This document shows positions 1 through 6,726 of a stretch of 10,980 nt of DNA, in pieces. The position numbers were made by a program, and so were the translations under genes. Numbering within the stretch: the stretch's first letter is position 1; each line of letters opens with the position of its first letter. Location of the stretch: positions 1 through 10,980 of the forward strand of contig CALDIA010000140.1 in the NCBI GenBank assembly GCA_937901455.1, given 5' to 3'. Origin of the DNA: an uncultured Bacteroidales bacterium (GTDB taxonomy: Bacteria > Bacteroidota > Bacteroidia > Bacteroidales > WCHB1-69). The notes under the pieces are model-generated. The model did no database searches and was not told where the DNA came from. It was given only the letters and a program-made list of their open reading frames with translations.

Positions 1-42
1 ATTTCATCGGATGAGAAAGGTTACGCCAAATACCTTGGATAG
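1..42 (+). CDS. 3' end of an upstream gene (partial)
   Basis: The first reading frame is open from the window edge to TAG at 40-42 and encodes the C-terminal peptide ISSDEKGYAKYLG. The stop is followed directly by a hairpin terminator whose first paired base overlaps it, as expected for the true end of a gene. Thirteen residues are too few to assign a product. The next frame is also open through here, but that is the upstream extension of the small TM gene starting at 101. Confidence 0.4.
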   Translation: MSSDEKGYAKYLG

Positions 43-73
43 CGGGAAGCAGTCGGGCTTCACGCTTTTTTTT
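42..73 (+). terminator. Intrinsic terminator of the upstream gene
   Basis: GCGGGAAGC (42-50) pairs with GCTTCACGC (57-65) through eight Watson-Crick pairs and one G.A mismatch. The loop is six bases, and a run of eight T follows at 66-73. This is a classic Rho-independent terminator on the plus strand. It separates the upstream gene from the cluster and implies that the cluster has its own promoter between about 74 and 320. I could not find a convincing Bacteroidota-type promoter (TTTG, then TAnnTTTG) there. Confidence 0.8.
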
Positions 74-100
74 GTTTGTGTTTTTAAATGGGAAAAAGAG

Positions 101-301
101 ATGGACGGTCATAATAGAGTATTATATAAACAGAAACATAAAGCAGTATTGATAGGGGTGCTGACTTTAGGGTTTGCAGGACTTACTTTGTTTGGAATGG
201 GTTGGACATGGAGGAAGGAAACCACAGGTGGTGCTGTGTATTGGCCGGAGGAATTCAGGAAAGCTGATGTAAGAATAATAGTGGATTTATTAATGAGATA
301 A
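101..301 (+). CDS. Small single-TM protein at the head of the cluster
   Basis: A 66-residue protein starting MDGHNRVLYKQKHK. A basic N-terminus is followed by one hydrophobic segment at about residues 14-34 (AVLIGVLTLGFAGLTLFGMG), then a short charged tail with WPEEFRKADVRI. The frame is open back to position 11, but that start would run through the upstream terminator hairpin. ATG 101 follows a purine-rich stretch (GGAAAAAGAG) and is the better start. The gene ends 18 nt before the large ATPase gene, so the two are probably co-transcribed. By the positive-inside rule the N-terminus is cytoplasmic. I do not recognise a family. It could be a small membrane subunit of the secretion-like machine or a spurious ORF. 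Confidence 0.45.
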   Translation: MDGHNRVLYKQKHKAVLIGVLTLGFAGLTLFGMGWTWRKETTGGAVYWPEEFRKADVRIIVDLLMR

Positions 302-319
302 TATCAAACAATTCATACT

Positions 320-3300
320 ATGGAAAAAGAGTATTACATTAAAATGAATAACGAGAACTACGGACCTTATTCGTTTGTTCAGGTATGTTCGTTGGGAATT
401 TTCGACTACACATTTGTCAGTGTACCGCAAGACAATTCAGGCTGGAGAATGGCAGAAGACATTCCTGAATTGCAAGGCTTTACTATTTCTGAGGAAAGGG
501 CAACTTTGCAGGATCCGGAAGCAATCCAATATTTTGTGCGCGAAGGAGTGAACATTTATGGTCCCTATACCATTGATGAACTGGCTTGTATGGAGGTCAA
601 AGAGGGTAGCTTGGTGGGTATTAACAGTTCAAGAAAATGGTATTTGGCTGAGTTGGTTGATGGGCTATTGCCGTTGTTGGAACAATACAAGGAAAGGACA
701 GTGAGTGAGTACCGCCAACAACAAGATGGACTTGGTGTTCCAATTGGAGGACAAGTTGAAAATCCAGATTTGGTTTCCAATGATAACGATTTGTATTATG
801 TGTCTTTGGACAACGAAAACTACGGTCCTTTCAATTTGCAGAGCTTGCGTGGTTTTGGCTTGTTCGACTCCTCATTGGTTCGGAAAGCCAACGAAGACAC
901 TTGGCAATTGGCCAAAACTTTGCCAGAATTAAACGGCTATACCGTTTCCGAAGGAATCGAAATCGTTGAAACGCCACCAGTAACCACCGAATATCAAGTT
1001 ACATCCTTGTATGATATGGCAGAGGATTACAACTCGATTTATGACGGTTTTAGAAATGAAATCCTTCAAAAGCTGTCATCCTACAAACAAGAGTACCTGC
1101 ATAAGGAGGAGGCGAACATTCCGAACCTTTATTCTGAGGAAATGTTCGAGATGTCGTGGAGTCGCTACCAACGGGGTTTTGATGTGTTGATTAGGGCATT
1201 AGGCGATGTCAAGCCGAAATGCGATGCGCTTGAGAAGAAATTTCAGGATGACGCACAGGGACTGAACAATTTGTATTTACAGAAAACCTTGGTTGCCCCG
1301 ATGCTTCATCAAGCACCTGATATTCAAGAAATTTCAAGGATTGATGAAAGGAGGCGGATAGTGAGGGAAAAATACGAGAGGACCAAAAGCGAACTCCTTT
1401 TGGAAATCAAGTTGATTGTTGACACATTCAATAGAAAGAATCCACCTGTTTTCAATGAAAGGAATGAACTTGCACCTTCTACCGCGACTTGTTGGCAAAC
1501 TTTGTCGAGAACGGACATCGACTCGCAAAAACGCTACTATCTTGGCGAGTCCAAATTTGACTTGGCCTTCTTTGGTACTGCTGTTACAATCAACAGAAGG
1601 GAATACTTGCCGTTTTTGAATGCCCGTCATTATGTGTTCAGATACAAAATAACAGACAGGCAAAAGTGTTTGGATGTGACCAACACCCTGATTGGTAGGT
1701 CGATGATGGCCGTGCCTTCCGGCGGTTTGAGCCTTACAATGATTGATGCCAATGGGATGAACGGCACAAGCGACGAGTTCAAGGCTTTGAGTCGAAATGT
1801 GTTCAGAATCACTTCGCGTTCCGTCGATATAATGAAAGTGTTGGACGAGACTGTCATGCATATCGAGAATGTCATTCAACACATGCTGGCAGGGCAGAGT
1901 TCGTTAGCTGAATATAATATTAATAAGGAGAACAAGGAACCATATCGTATTCTTGTGATTGAGGATTTCCCTGTCGGAATACCTATGGAAGGTCTTAATC
2001 AACTTAAAAAGATTTTGAAGAATGGCGTTAGAGCGGGAGTCGTGGTTGTGTTGCTCGTTAATGAAGATGAAATCAACCGTTCGGAAGATGCTCTGAAGGC
2101 TTTCCGCTTGTTGGATTTGGAACAATTCTCTACCAACACTACGCTTTTTGATTTTGTCAACAATGTGTTTCCGCAAGAAAACCGCGAGTTTAATCCAGAA
2201 TTTCACTTTGATGTGTTCTCAAATGCCTTGATTAAGCAAATTGTCGGTTCGGTCAATAAGGGATTTGAAGTGCAAACTGAAACGGTGCTTCATTTGGAAG
2301 ACTACTTGCTTGACAGGAAAGAGTGGTGGACGGGAACCAGTGCCAGTATGGTGGAGATTCCCTTTGGCATGACCAATACGAAAGCGATTGCCCAACTGCG
2401 CATTACCCAGGAAAGCGGACAAAATTCCGCCGTCGTCATCGGTATTCCCGGATCAGGAAAGAGTGTGTTCCTTCATTCCATCATTGTGGATGCGGCCATC
2501 AAATACTCACCAGACGAGTTGCAGATGTATCTGCTCGACTTCTCGGGTGTGGAGTTCAACACCTACGCCAACCACAAGTTGCCTCACGCCCGTGTAATTG
2601 CACCAGAAGCCGAGCGAGAGTTTGGATTGAGTGTGTTGCGGGAACTGAAGGAAGAAGGTGCGCGTCGCATGACGCTGTGCCGTGAAAATGACGTAACCAG
2701 TATCGTGGAATATAGGAAGAGAAATCCCCATTCTGTTATGCCTCGTCTTTTGGTGATTATCGATGAGTTCCAGAAGATTTTCGAGGTGGAAAACGACGCC
2801 ATTTCAAAAGAGGCAAATGGCATTATCCATACCATCATTCAGGAATACAGAAAATTCGGAATCAATCTGATACTTGCCACACAACGCATCCCGTCGTCTT
2901 CGGTGTTGCCTCGCGATTTGATAGCCAATAGGATAGTGTTCAAGAGTGCTCCAAACGATTTTGCGGCTTTAATCAGTTGGCAGAATAGCATGAGTATGCC
3001 TGCCTTGCGTACGGGGCAATGCATTTACAATCCAGAGTCGGGGGCATCTTACGCCAACGAACAAGCCCAAGGCTTCTTCATCCCGATGCGCAATATTGAA
3101 AAATTGGTGGACGAGTTGAACGAGAAAGCACATTCGACAGGCCTCGACAATAATGGCTTGATAGTATTTAGGGGAAATGATTTGCCTGAATTTAAGAATC
3201 GTCGCTTGCCCAACAAATACTTGGTGGTACAGGACATTCCGGATGAAGTCCCGATTTGTTTGGGACAGTCCATTGCCATTTCCAATACGGATGTTTGCGC

Positions 3301-3967
3301 GATATTGAGAAAAGAATCCACCAACAATCTTCTTGTCATCGGAGGCGAGAAAGACGTGGCGCAAAGATTGATGCTTCACGCCGCTCTTTCAACGACACTT
3401 TCGCATACTGCCGACAGTGCTTCGTTCTATCTTTTCAACTTCATGCGGCCAACCGACCCTCAGTACAATATTCTTGCTGAAAACTTTGAAGGGATGCCTT
3501 TCCCCGTGAGGCTGATAGAAAAGATGACGGAGGTGAAAGATGTGCTTGCCGAGTTGAAGAATGAGATTGATTCTCGCAAACGGGACGAAACTAAGGCGTT
3601 GACGCACATCTACCTTAATTTCTTCGCCTTCCAGTTAGGACGGGTATTCGACAGAGGTGGCCGTCGCGGTGATGACGTTTCCGAAGAAGGCCAATTGTTG
3701 GATTTTATCCTTCGCCAAGGACCGGCATACGGCGTGTTTACTTTGTTGCAAGTGGACAAAATGGAAGGATTGGCTCGTATAGGTACGCCAATAACTTGCT
3801 TCACACATCGAGTGGTGATGCAAATCTCAGAGAATGAATCAATAAAGTTGATGGATTCGCCTTTGGCCAATAGGCTGTTCATTATGAGCAGACCTTCGTC
3901 GAAATACAGGGCATTCTATCGCGACCAAAACAAGAATGTAACGATTAAATTCAAACCTTATAAATAA
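320..3967 (+). CDS. FtsK/SpoIIIE-type (EssC/EccC-like) ATPase with three N-terminal GYF_2 domains
   Basis: A 1215-residue P-loop motor. Three GYF_2-type repeats lie at about residues 5-54, 69-121 and 158-207, each with a YY/YF...YGP[YF] core and a later tryptophan. A helical region spans about 225-395. A FtsK-like domain without a P-loop follows (about 405-670), keeping only a hydrophobic strand ending in E548-D549. The domain at about 690-930 is canonical: Walker A GIPGSGKS at 708-715 (K714) and Walker B LLVIIDE ending at D815-E816. The last domain (about 960-1215) has GGEKD at 1008-1012 where a P-loop would be, so it looks inactive. This matches the multi-ATPase layout of T7SS EccC/EssC coupling ATPases, which engage WXG100 substrates. 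Unlike EssC, I see no FHA domains and no TM helix. The next gene, a WXG100-like protein, starts 8 nt downstream. The P-loop-less domain may instead correspond to the ATPase-like DUF that precedes ATPase1 in EccC. Confidence 0.88.
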   Translation: MEKEYYIKMNNENYGPYSFVQVCSLGIFDYTFVSVPQDNSGWRMAEDIPELQGFTISEERATLQDPEAIQYFVREGVNIYGPYTIDELACMEVKEGSLVGINSSRKWYLAELVDGLLPLLEQYKERTVSEYRQQQDGLGVPIGGQVENPDLVSNDNDLYYVSLDNENYGPFNLQSLRGFGLFDSSLVRKANEDTWQLAKTLPELNGYTVSEGIEIVETPPVTTEYQVTSLYDMAEDYNSIYDGFRNEILQKLSSYKQEYLHKEEANIPNLYSEEMFEMSWSRYQRGFDVLIRALGDVKPKCDALEKKFQDDAQGLNNLYLQKTLVAPMLHQAPDIQEISRIDERRRIVREKYERTKSELLLEIKLIVDTFNRKNPPVFNERNELAPSTATCWQTLSRTDIDSQKRYYLGESKFDLAFFGTAVTINRREYLPFLNARHYVFRYKITDRQKCLDVTNTLIGRSMMAVPSGGLSLTMIDANGMNGTSDEFKALSRNVFRITSRSVDIMKVLDETVMHIENVIQHMLAGQSSLAEYNINKENKEPYRILVIEDFPVGIPMEGLNQLKKILKNGVRAGVVVVLLVNEDEINRSEDALKAFRLLDLEQFSTNTTLFDFVNNVFPQENREFNPEFHFDVFSNALIKQIVGSVNKGFEVQTETVLHLEDYLLDRKEWWTGTSASMVEIPFGMTNTKAIAQLRITQESGQNSAVVIGIPGSGKSVFLHSIIVDAAIKYSPDELQMYLLDFSGVEFNTYANHKLPHARVIAPEAEREFGLSVLRELKEEGARRMTLCRENDVTSIVEYRKRNPHSVMPRLLVIIDEFQKIFEVENDAISKEANGIIHTIIQEYRKFGINLILATQRIPSSSVLPRDLIANRIVFKSAPNDFAALISWQNSMSMPALRTGQCIYNPESGASYANEQAQGFFIPMRNIEKLVDELNEKAHSTGLDNNGLIVFRGNDLPEFKNRRLPNKYLVVQDIPDEVPICLGQSIAISNTDVCAILRKESTNNLLVIGGEKDVAQRLMLHAALSTTLSHTADSASFYLFNFMRPTDPQYNILAENFEGMPFPVRLIEKMTEVKDVLAELKNEIDSRKRDETKALTHIYLNFFAFQLGRVFDRGGRRGDDVSEEGQLLDFILRQGPAYGVFTLLQVDKMEGLARIGTPITCFTHRVVMQISENESIKLMDSPLANRLFIMSRPSSKYRAFYRDQNKNVTIKFKPYK

Positions 3968-3975
3968 ATTAAACT

Positions 3976-4248
3976 ATGGCAACAATGATTAGCAGTCCCG
4001 AGGCCGTGAGAAGGTTGAGGAACGATCTTCTCGACACGGTTGATGGCTTAAAAACCCAGTTGAAAAAGACGGAAAATGCGATGGAAACTGTCGCGAAAGA
4101 ATGGAAAGACTCCCAATTCCAAAAGTACAACGAGGAATTTACCAAAGACAAGGAAATCATTCCACCATTGTGCAACGACATAGAGGCGTTTGAAGACGAA
4201 GTTTTGCGCCCCTTTGAGGAAATCCAGAGAGAATACCTTGATTTGTAA
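3976..4248 (+). CDS. WXG100-like small helical protein A (W-x-D turn)
   Basis: A 90-residue, almost wholly helical protein. Heptad-like helix 1 (residues 8-41) and helix 2 (46-85) flank a turn with W43-K44-D45, and the segment EWKDSQFQKYNEEF resembles the WXG100 signature with Asp for Gly. Length and architecture fit the WXG100/ESAT-6 family, whose members form four-helix dimers and are secreted through EccC/EssC-type ATPases. It lies directly downstream of such an ATPase, 8 nt after its stop. ATG 3976 is preferred to the in-frame ATG at 3985 because it is closer to the upstream stop. I see no classical C-terminal YxxxD/E secretion motif, although REYLDL at the C-terminus is loosely similar. 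Role as substrate or structural partner is inferred from context. Confidence 0.72.
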   Translation: MATMISSPEAVRRLRNDLLDTVDGLKTQLKKTENAMETVAKEWKDSQFQKYNEEFTKDKEIIPPLCNDIEAFEDEVLRPFEEIQREYLDL

Positions 4249-4267
4249 CATTTAAAACACTAAGAAA

Positions 4268-4558
4268 ATGGAAGAAACATATGTAAGCTCGAAGATCTTG
4301 ATTGAATTACAAACCGAATTGAAAAACCTGTCGGGCAACCTGAAAGACCTTTATGATGTGCTGTCAACGGAGGTATCGGCAGCCAACGACCAGTGGCAGG
4401 ACGGAAAGTATGATGAATTTGTCAACGAGTTCCGCTCAAGCAAGGAAACGGTTATCGAACTGTCCGAGAAGTATAAGGGATGGGCAGACTCTTATCTGCC
4501 GCCGCGCATCGAACAGGCAATCAAATATGAAAAGCAATCAGCAGGCATTAGCAGATAA
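4268..4558 (+). CDS. WXG100-like small helical protein B (W-x-D-G turn)
   Basis: A 96-residue helix-turn-helix protein. The turn reads QWQDGKYDEFVNEF, with W43-Q44-D45-G46, so the glycine is shifted by one position relative to W-x-G. It aligns by eye with the neighbouring 90-residue protein: both have the W at residue 43, followed by an aromatic and then an E-F pair about ten residues later. The two may be paralogues forming a heterodimer, as EsxA/EsxB do. It lies 19 nt after protein A and 9 nt before the coiled-coil gene. Helix 2 is followed by ADSYLPPRIEQAI and a polar end. WXG100 membership rests on length, predicted helicity, the turn motif and the adjacent FtsK-like ATPase. Confidence 0.75.
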   Translation: MEETYVSSKILIELQTELKNLSGNLKDLYDVLSTEVSAANDQWQDGKYDEFVNEFRSSKETVIELSEKYKGWADSYLPPRIEQAIKYEKQSAGISR

Positions 4559-4567
4559 TTAATCACA

Positions 4568-5356
4568 ATGGAACCGAGTGTAAGGATATATGACCATCGT
4601 TCCTTGGACGAATTGATAGAAGCACAGTGCTATGCAGGTGACTCTATCTTGAAACTTGTGGCGCATGTCGGGGAATATTTCGATTCGATGATGAAAGCCA
4701 TGGAAGAAATGAAAAAAGAACTGGAAAAACAAGTGAAGGCAGCTAAAGAAGAATCAGACCAAGCAGAAAGCGAATACAGCAGTTGCCTTAGTAGCCAGAC
4801 CTATGACGATGAGAGAGGTTGTTATTATCCTTCGTGTAATGCAGAGGCTTCTAATGTTAACAGGTGCCGAGAAGTGTACAATGAACTGAAAAAGCGTGAC
4901 GAACAGGCCGCAGTTGTTTTAAATGAATGTAAGAACGAGTTGTCTTTGTACCGGGCGCCATTCGGTATGCTTCAACCTCCTGGCGGTGAAACCTTAATGA
5001 TATATTTGGGAAAAGAACATACTGATGCTGCTTGTGATAAAATGGACAAGGTTCGGGAATGTGTAAAAAGATACTTGGGGGTTCCTTGCAATCTCCAGGA
5101 TGCAAACCAACAACGTAATGCTGATCAAATACGGCAATATGAGGATGCAGTTCGACAGATAATGGAGAAGGAGGGTCAGGAAGAAAGAGAAAGCCGCGAC
5201 AAAAAGATTGACGCGTTTCGTTCTGCGGCAAGTCGATTGCAACATGACCAAAGCAGAGAGGGCTTTCGTAGCGCCAATGCCGTGGCCATTTGCCCACAAT
5301 GCAAACGACCTGTCAATGTGTGCATTTGCCAACATATCATGGATAGAAGAAGATGA
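4568..5356 (+). CDS. Cysteine-rich coiled-coil protein with C-terminal zinc-knuckle motif
   Basis: A 262-residue protein of unknown family. Residues about 20-70 form a long charged helix (EEMKKELEKQVKAAKEE), a second helical stretch spans about 97-125, and a third spans about 178-232. The sequence carries 13 cysteines, unusual for a cytoplasmic helical protein. The C-terminus has CPQCKRPVNVCICQH, giving C242-x2-C245-x6-C252-x-C254-x-H256. This C-x2-C-x-R-P-x3-C-x-C arrangement resembles the small zinc-binding motif at the N-terminus of DTW-domain tRNA-modifying enzymes, but nothing else of that fold is present. The gene sits between WXG100-like genes, 9 nt after one and 19 nt before the next, so it is probably an adaptor, chaperone or larger substrate of the secretion-like module. 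A role as a minimal zinc-dependent ligase is conceivable beside E1/E2 genes but is speculation. Confidence 0.7.
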   Translation: MEPSVRIYDHRSLDELIEAQCYAGDSILKLVAHVGEYFDSMMKAMEEMKKELEKQVKAAKEESDQAESEYSSCLSSQTYDDERGCYYPSCNAEASNVNRCREVYNELKKRDEQAAVVLNECKNELSLYRAPFGMLQPPGGETLMIYLGKEHTDAACDKMDKVRECVKRYLGVPCNLQDANQQRNADQIRQYEDAVRQIMEKEGQEERESRDKKIDAFRSAASRLQHDQSREGFRSANAVAICPQCKRPVNVCICQHIMDRRR

Positions 5357-5375
5357 CAAGTTAAACAATAGAGCT

Positions 5376-5831
5376 ATGACAAGAGACTATGTGCTTCAAA
5401 TGCAAGAAATACAAAGAACGGTTCTCGCGCAAGCGGAAGCGACAAAGTCATTATGGCAGGATGATGTGGCCAAACGTTATTGTCGCGATTATGTGGATTG
5501 CTATGAAAAAGACATCAATGCCTATCTTCGAGGTGGTTCAGAAATCAGGGGAAAAGGGCTTGAGGAATTGTTGGAATTCTTTGAGCGTAAGATAGAAGAA
5601 ATGTCGCAACTGACAGGCTGTCCCAATCCAAACTCGGGCGGCGGCAGCCCGGTACACGACGTTTATTTGAACCGGCCCGACGGCATGTTTGGCTCCTCTG
5701 GCGAGTTTGATTCTTCCGCGCCCAACCCCGACCGTCTTGATACCGAAACCGTCCATTCCATTGAGGAAGAAAGGACTGATAATGACGAGCGGGGACGAAT
5801 GGAGTCGCCTTTTGGTTCGTATGATTATTAA
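5376..5831 (+). CDS. WXG100-like protein C with disordered acidic tail
   Basis: A 151-residue protein starting MTRDYVLQMQEIQ. Residues 1-82 form a helical hairpin around W27-Q28-D29 (SLWQDDVAKRYCRDYVDCYE), matching the W-x-D turn of the two smaller proteins upstream. Residues 82-151 are low-complexity, rich in Gly, Ser, Pro, Asp and Asn, and probably disordered, ending SPFGSYDY. The frame is open back to 5208, but that start lies inside the preceding gene. ATG 5376, 19 nt after the preceding stop, gives a protein whose first residue begins the helix. WXG-type proteins with C-terminal extensions are common among T7SS substrates, so a secreted or surface role is possible. The tail might instead be a binding site for the GYF_2 domains or the modification enzymes encoded nearby. 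It has two cysteines (C36, C42) in helix 2 and one at C82. Confidence 0.72.
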   Translation: MTRDYVLQMQEIQRTVLAQAEATKSLWQDDVAKRYCRDYVDCYEKDINAYLRGGSEIRGKGLEELLEFFERKIEEMSQLTGCPNPNSGGGSPVHDVYLNRPDGMFGSSGEFDSSAPNPDRLDTETVHSIEEERTDNDERGRMESPFGSYDY

Positions 5832-5865
5832 ACCTAAAATATTAACAACTTAAATTCAATCAATT

Positions 5866-6726
5866 ATGAACGAAATTAAATTACCGAAATGCAGCATGGC
5901 TGCTGATGACGATGTCATGAAACAAAAGCGCGAAGAATTGCGCAGACGTTTGATGAACGGGGATCCCATTCCGTTGAAAAAAGGCGGTGAGGTAACTTCA
6001 GGAAACGACAAGGATGTTTCCATTAGCATCCCACAAGGCAAATTGGCAGACGCGCTTGAAGACGCAATGCGGCAACAACGCGATGCGGCTCAAAACCAAT
6101 CTTCATCCCTTACAGAAGATGCGATGGCCCAAAAACGCGAGGAACTCCGTCGCCGTTTGATGAATGGAGACCCTATTCCATTGAAAAAAGGTGGTACTGT
6201 GGCTTCTGGCAGCGATAAAGATGTTTCCATCAGCATCCCACAAGGTAAACTTGCTGCTTTATTGCAATGGTATGAGCGCGACCCTATGCTTTTGGAAGCA
6301 GAAAAGGCTGCAATGGCAAAAGACTTTCCTCAGTTCTCACTCATCAAACTGGACGATGGTCGTTTGGCATGGGTAGGCGACGTGAGTCTCAAAGTCATGG
6401 GAAACAACAAGTGGCGTTTGATGGCCGTCTATCAACCTAACCATCCTGTGCAGCAGATGGGTAGTTCTGTGTATGTCTATTTAGTGGAGCCTTCCATAGA
6501 GGCTTTAATTGAACAATTGGGGTGGCGGCCACATCATCTCTTAAGAGACAGCAACAACCGGAACTATCTATGCACAACCGAGGCTGATTTTGTAAAGGCG
6601 ACAAACAAGCAGGTGACCTCGGCCGACACTGTCATGCGCTGGGCCCTCAAGTGGCTGTTGGGCTTTGAGTTGGTGCTTACAGGCGACATGACGACTGAAG
6701 AATTTGATAAACCGCACGGAATATGA
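5866..6726 (+). CDS. E2-like (ubiquitin-conjugating-enzyme-fold) protein with duplicated N-terminal peptide
   Basis: A 286-residue protein. Residues 1-131 contain two near-identical copies of a 44-residue peptide (18-61 and 87-130): a basic helix QKREELRRRLMNGDPIPLKKGG, written here by its parts QKREELRRRL and DPIPLKKGG, then DKDVSISIPQGKL. Residues about 135-280 resemble the prokaryotic E2 (Prok-E2) pattern: GRLAWVGDV and KWRLMAVYQPNHP strands, VYVYLVEP, then H223-H224, an LC pair with candidate catalytic C236 (NYLCTTEAD), and the terminal helix WALKWLLGFELVLTGD. E2 enzymes carry a ubiquitin-like modifier as a thioester on that cysteine after transfer from E1. The JAB gene overlaps by 4 nt and the E1 gene follows, which strongly supports the assignment. 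The family call is by pattern only, and a structural prediction should show a UBC fold. The start ATG 5866 is the first in frame after a 34-nt AT-rich leader. Confidence 0.62.
   Translation: MNEIKLPKCSMAADDDVMKQKREELRRRLMNGDPIPLKKGGEVTSGNDKDVSISIPQGKLADALEDAMRQQRDAAQNQSSSLTEDAMAQKREELRRRLMNGDPIPLKKGGTVASGSDKDVSISIPQGKLAALLQWYERDPMLLEAEKAAMAKDFPQFSLIKLDDGRLAWVGDVSLKVMGNNKWRLMAVYQPNHPVQQMGSSVYVYLVEPSIEALIEQLGWRPHHLLRDSNNRNYLCTTEADFVKATNKQVTSADTVMRWALKWLLGFELVLTGDMTTEEFDKPHGI
5917..6051 (+). repeat. Intragenic duplication, copy 1
   Basis: This encodes residues 18-62 of the E2-like protein. It is the first copy of a peptide that recurs 207 nt (69 codons) downstream. The first 44 codons differ from copy 2 at 20 synonymous codons but only four amino acids (K/A, E/T, T/A, N/S). 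The peptide comprises a basic helix, DPIPLKKGG, and DKDVSISIPQGKL. Confidence 0.92.
6124..6258 (+). repeat. Intragenic duplication, copy 2
   Basis: This encodes residues 87-131 of the E2-like protein, immediately before the E2-like domain. The excess of synonymous over replacement differences relative to copy 1 shows that the duplication is old and that both copies have been held to nearly the same peptide. Each copy therefore probably has a binding or recognition function. Confidence 0.92.

Noticed and set aside
11..100. Upstream ATG (position 11) for the small TM gene
   Set aside because: It would translate through the upstream terminator hairpin and T-run and yields an unlikely N-terminus (SGFTLFFVCVFKW). 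ATG 101 is the better start.
2323..2685. Alternative-frame ORF of 120 codons inside the ATPase gene
   Set aside because: It overlaps the Walker A region of a clear protein and its Arg/Cys/Pro-rich translation has no domain character, so it is a shadow frame.
5208..5375. Longer start for the third WXG-like protein
   Set aside because: The 56-residue extension lies wholly inside the preceding gene. The internal ATG 5376 directly begins the WXG-like helix, 19 nt after that gene's stop.
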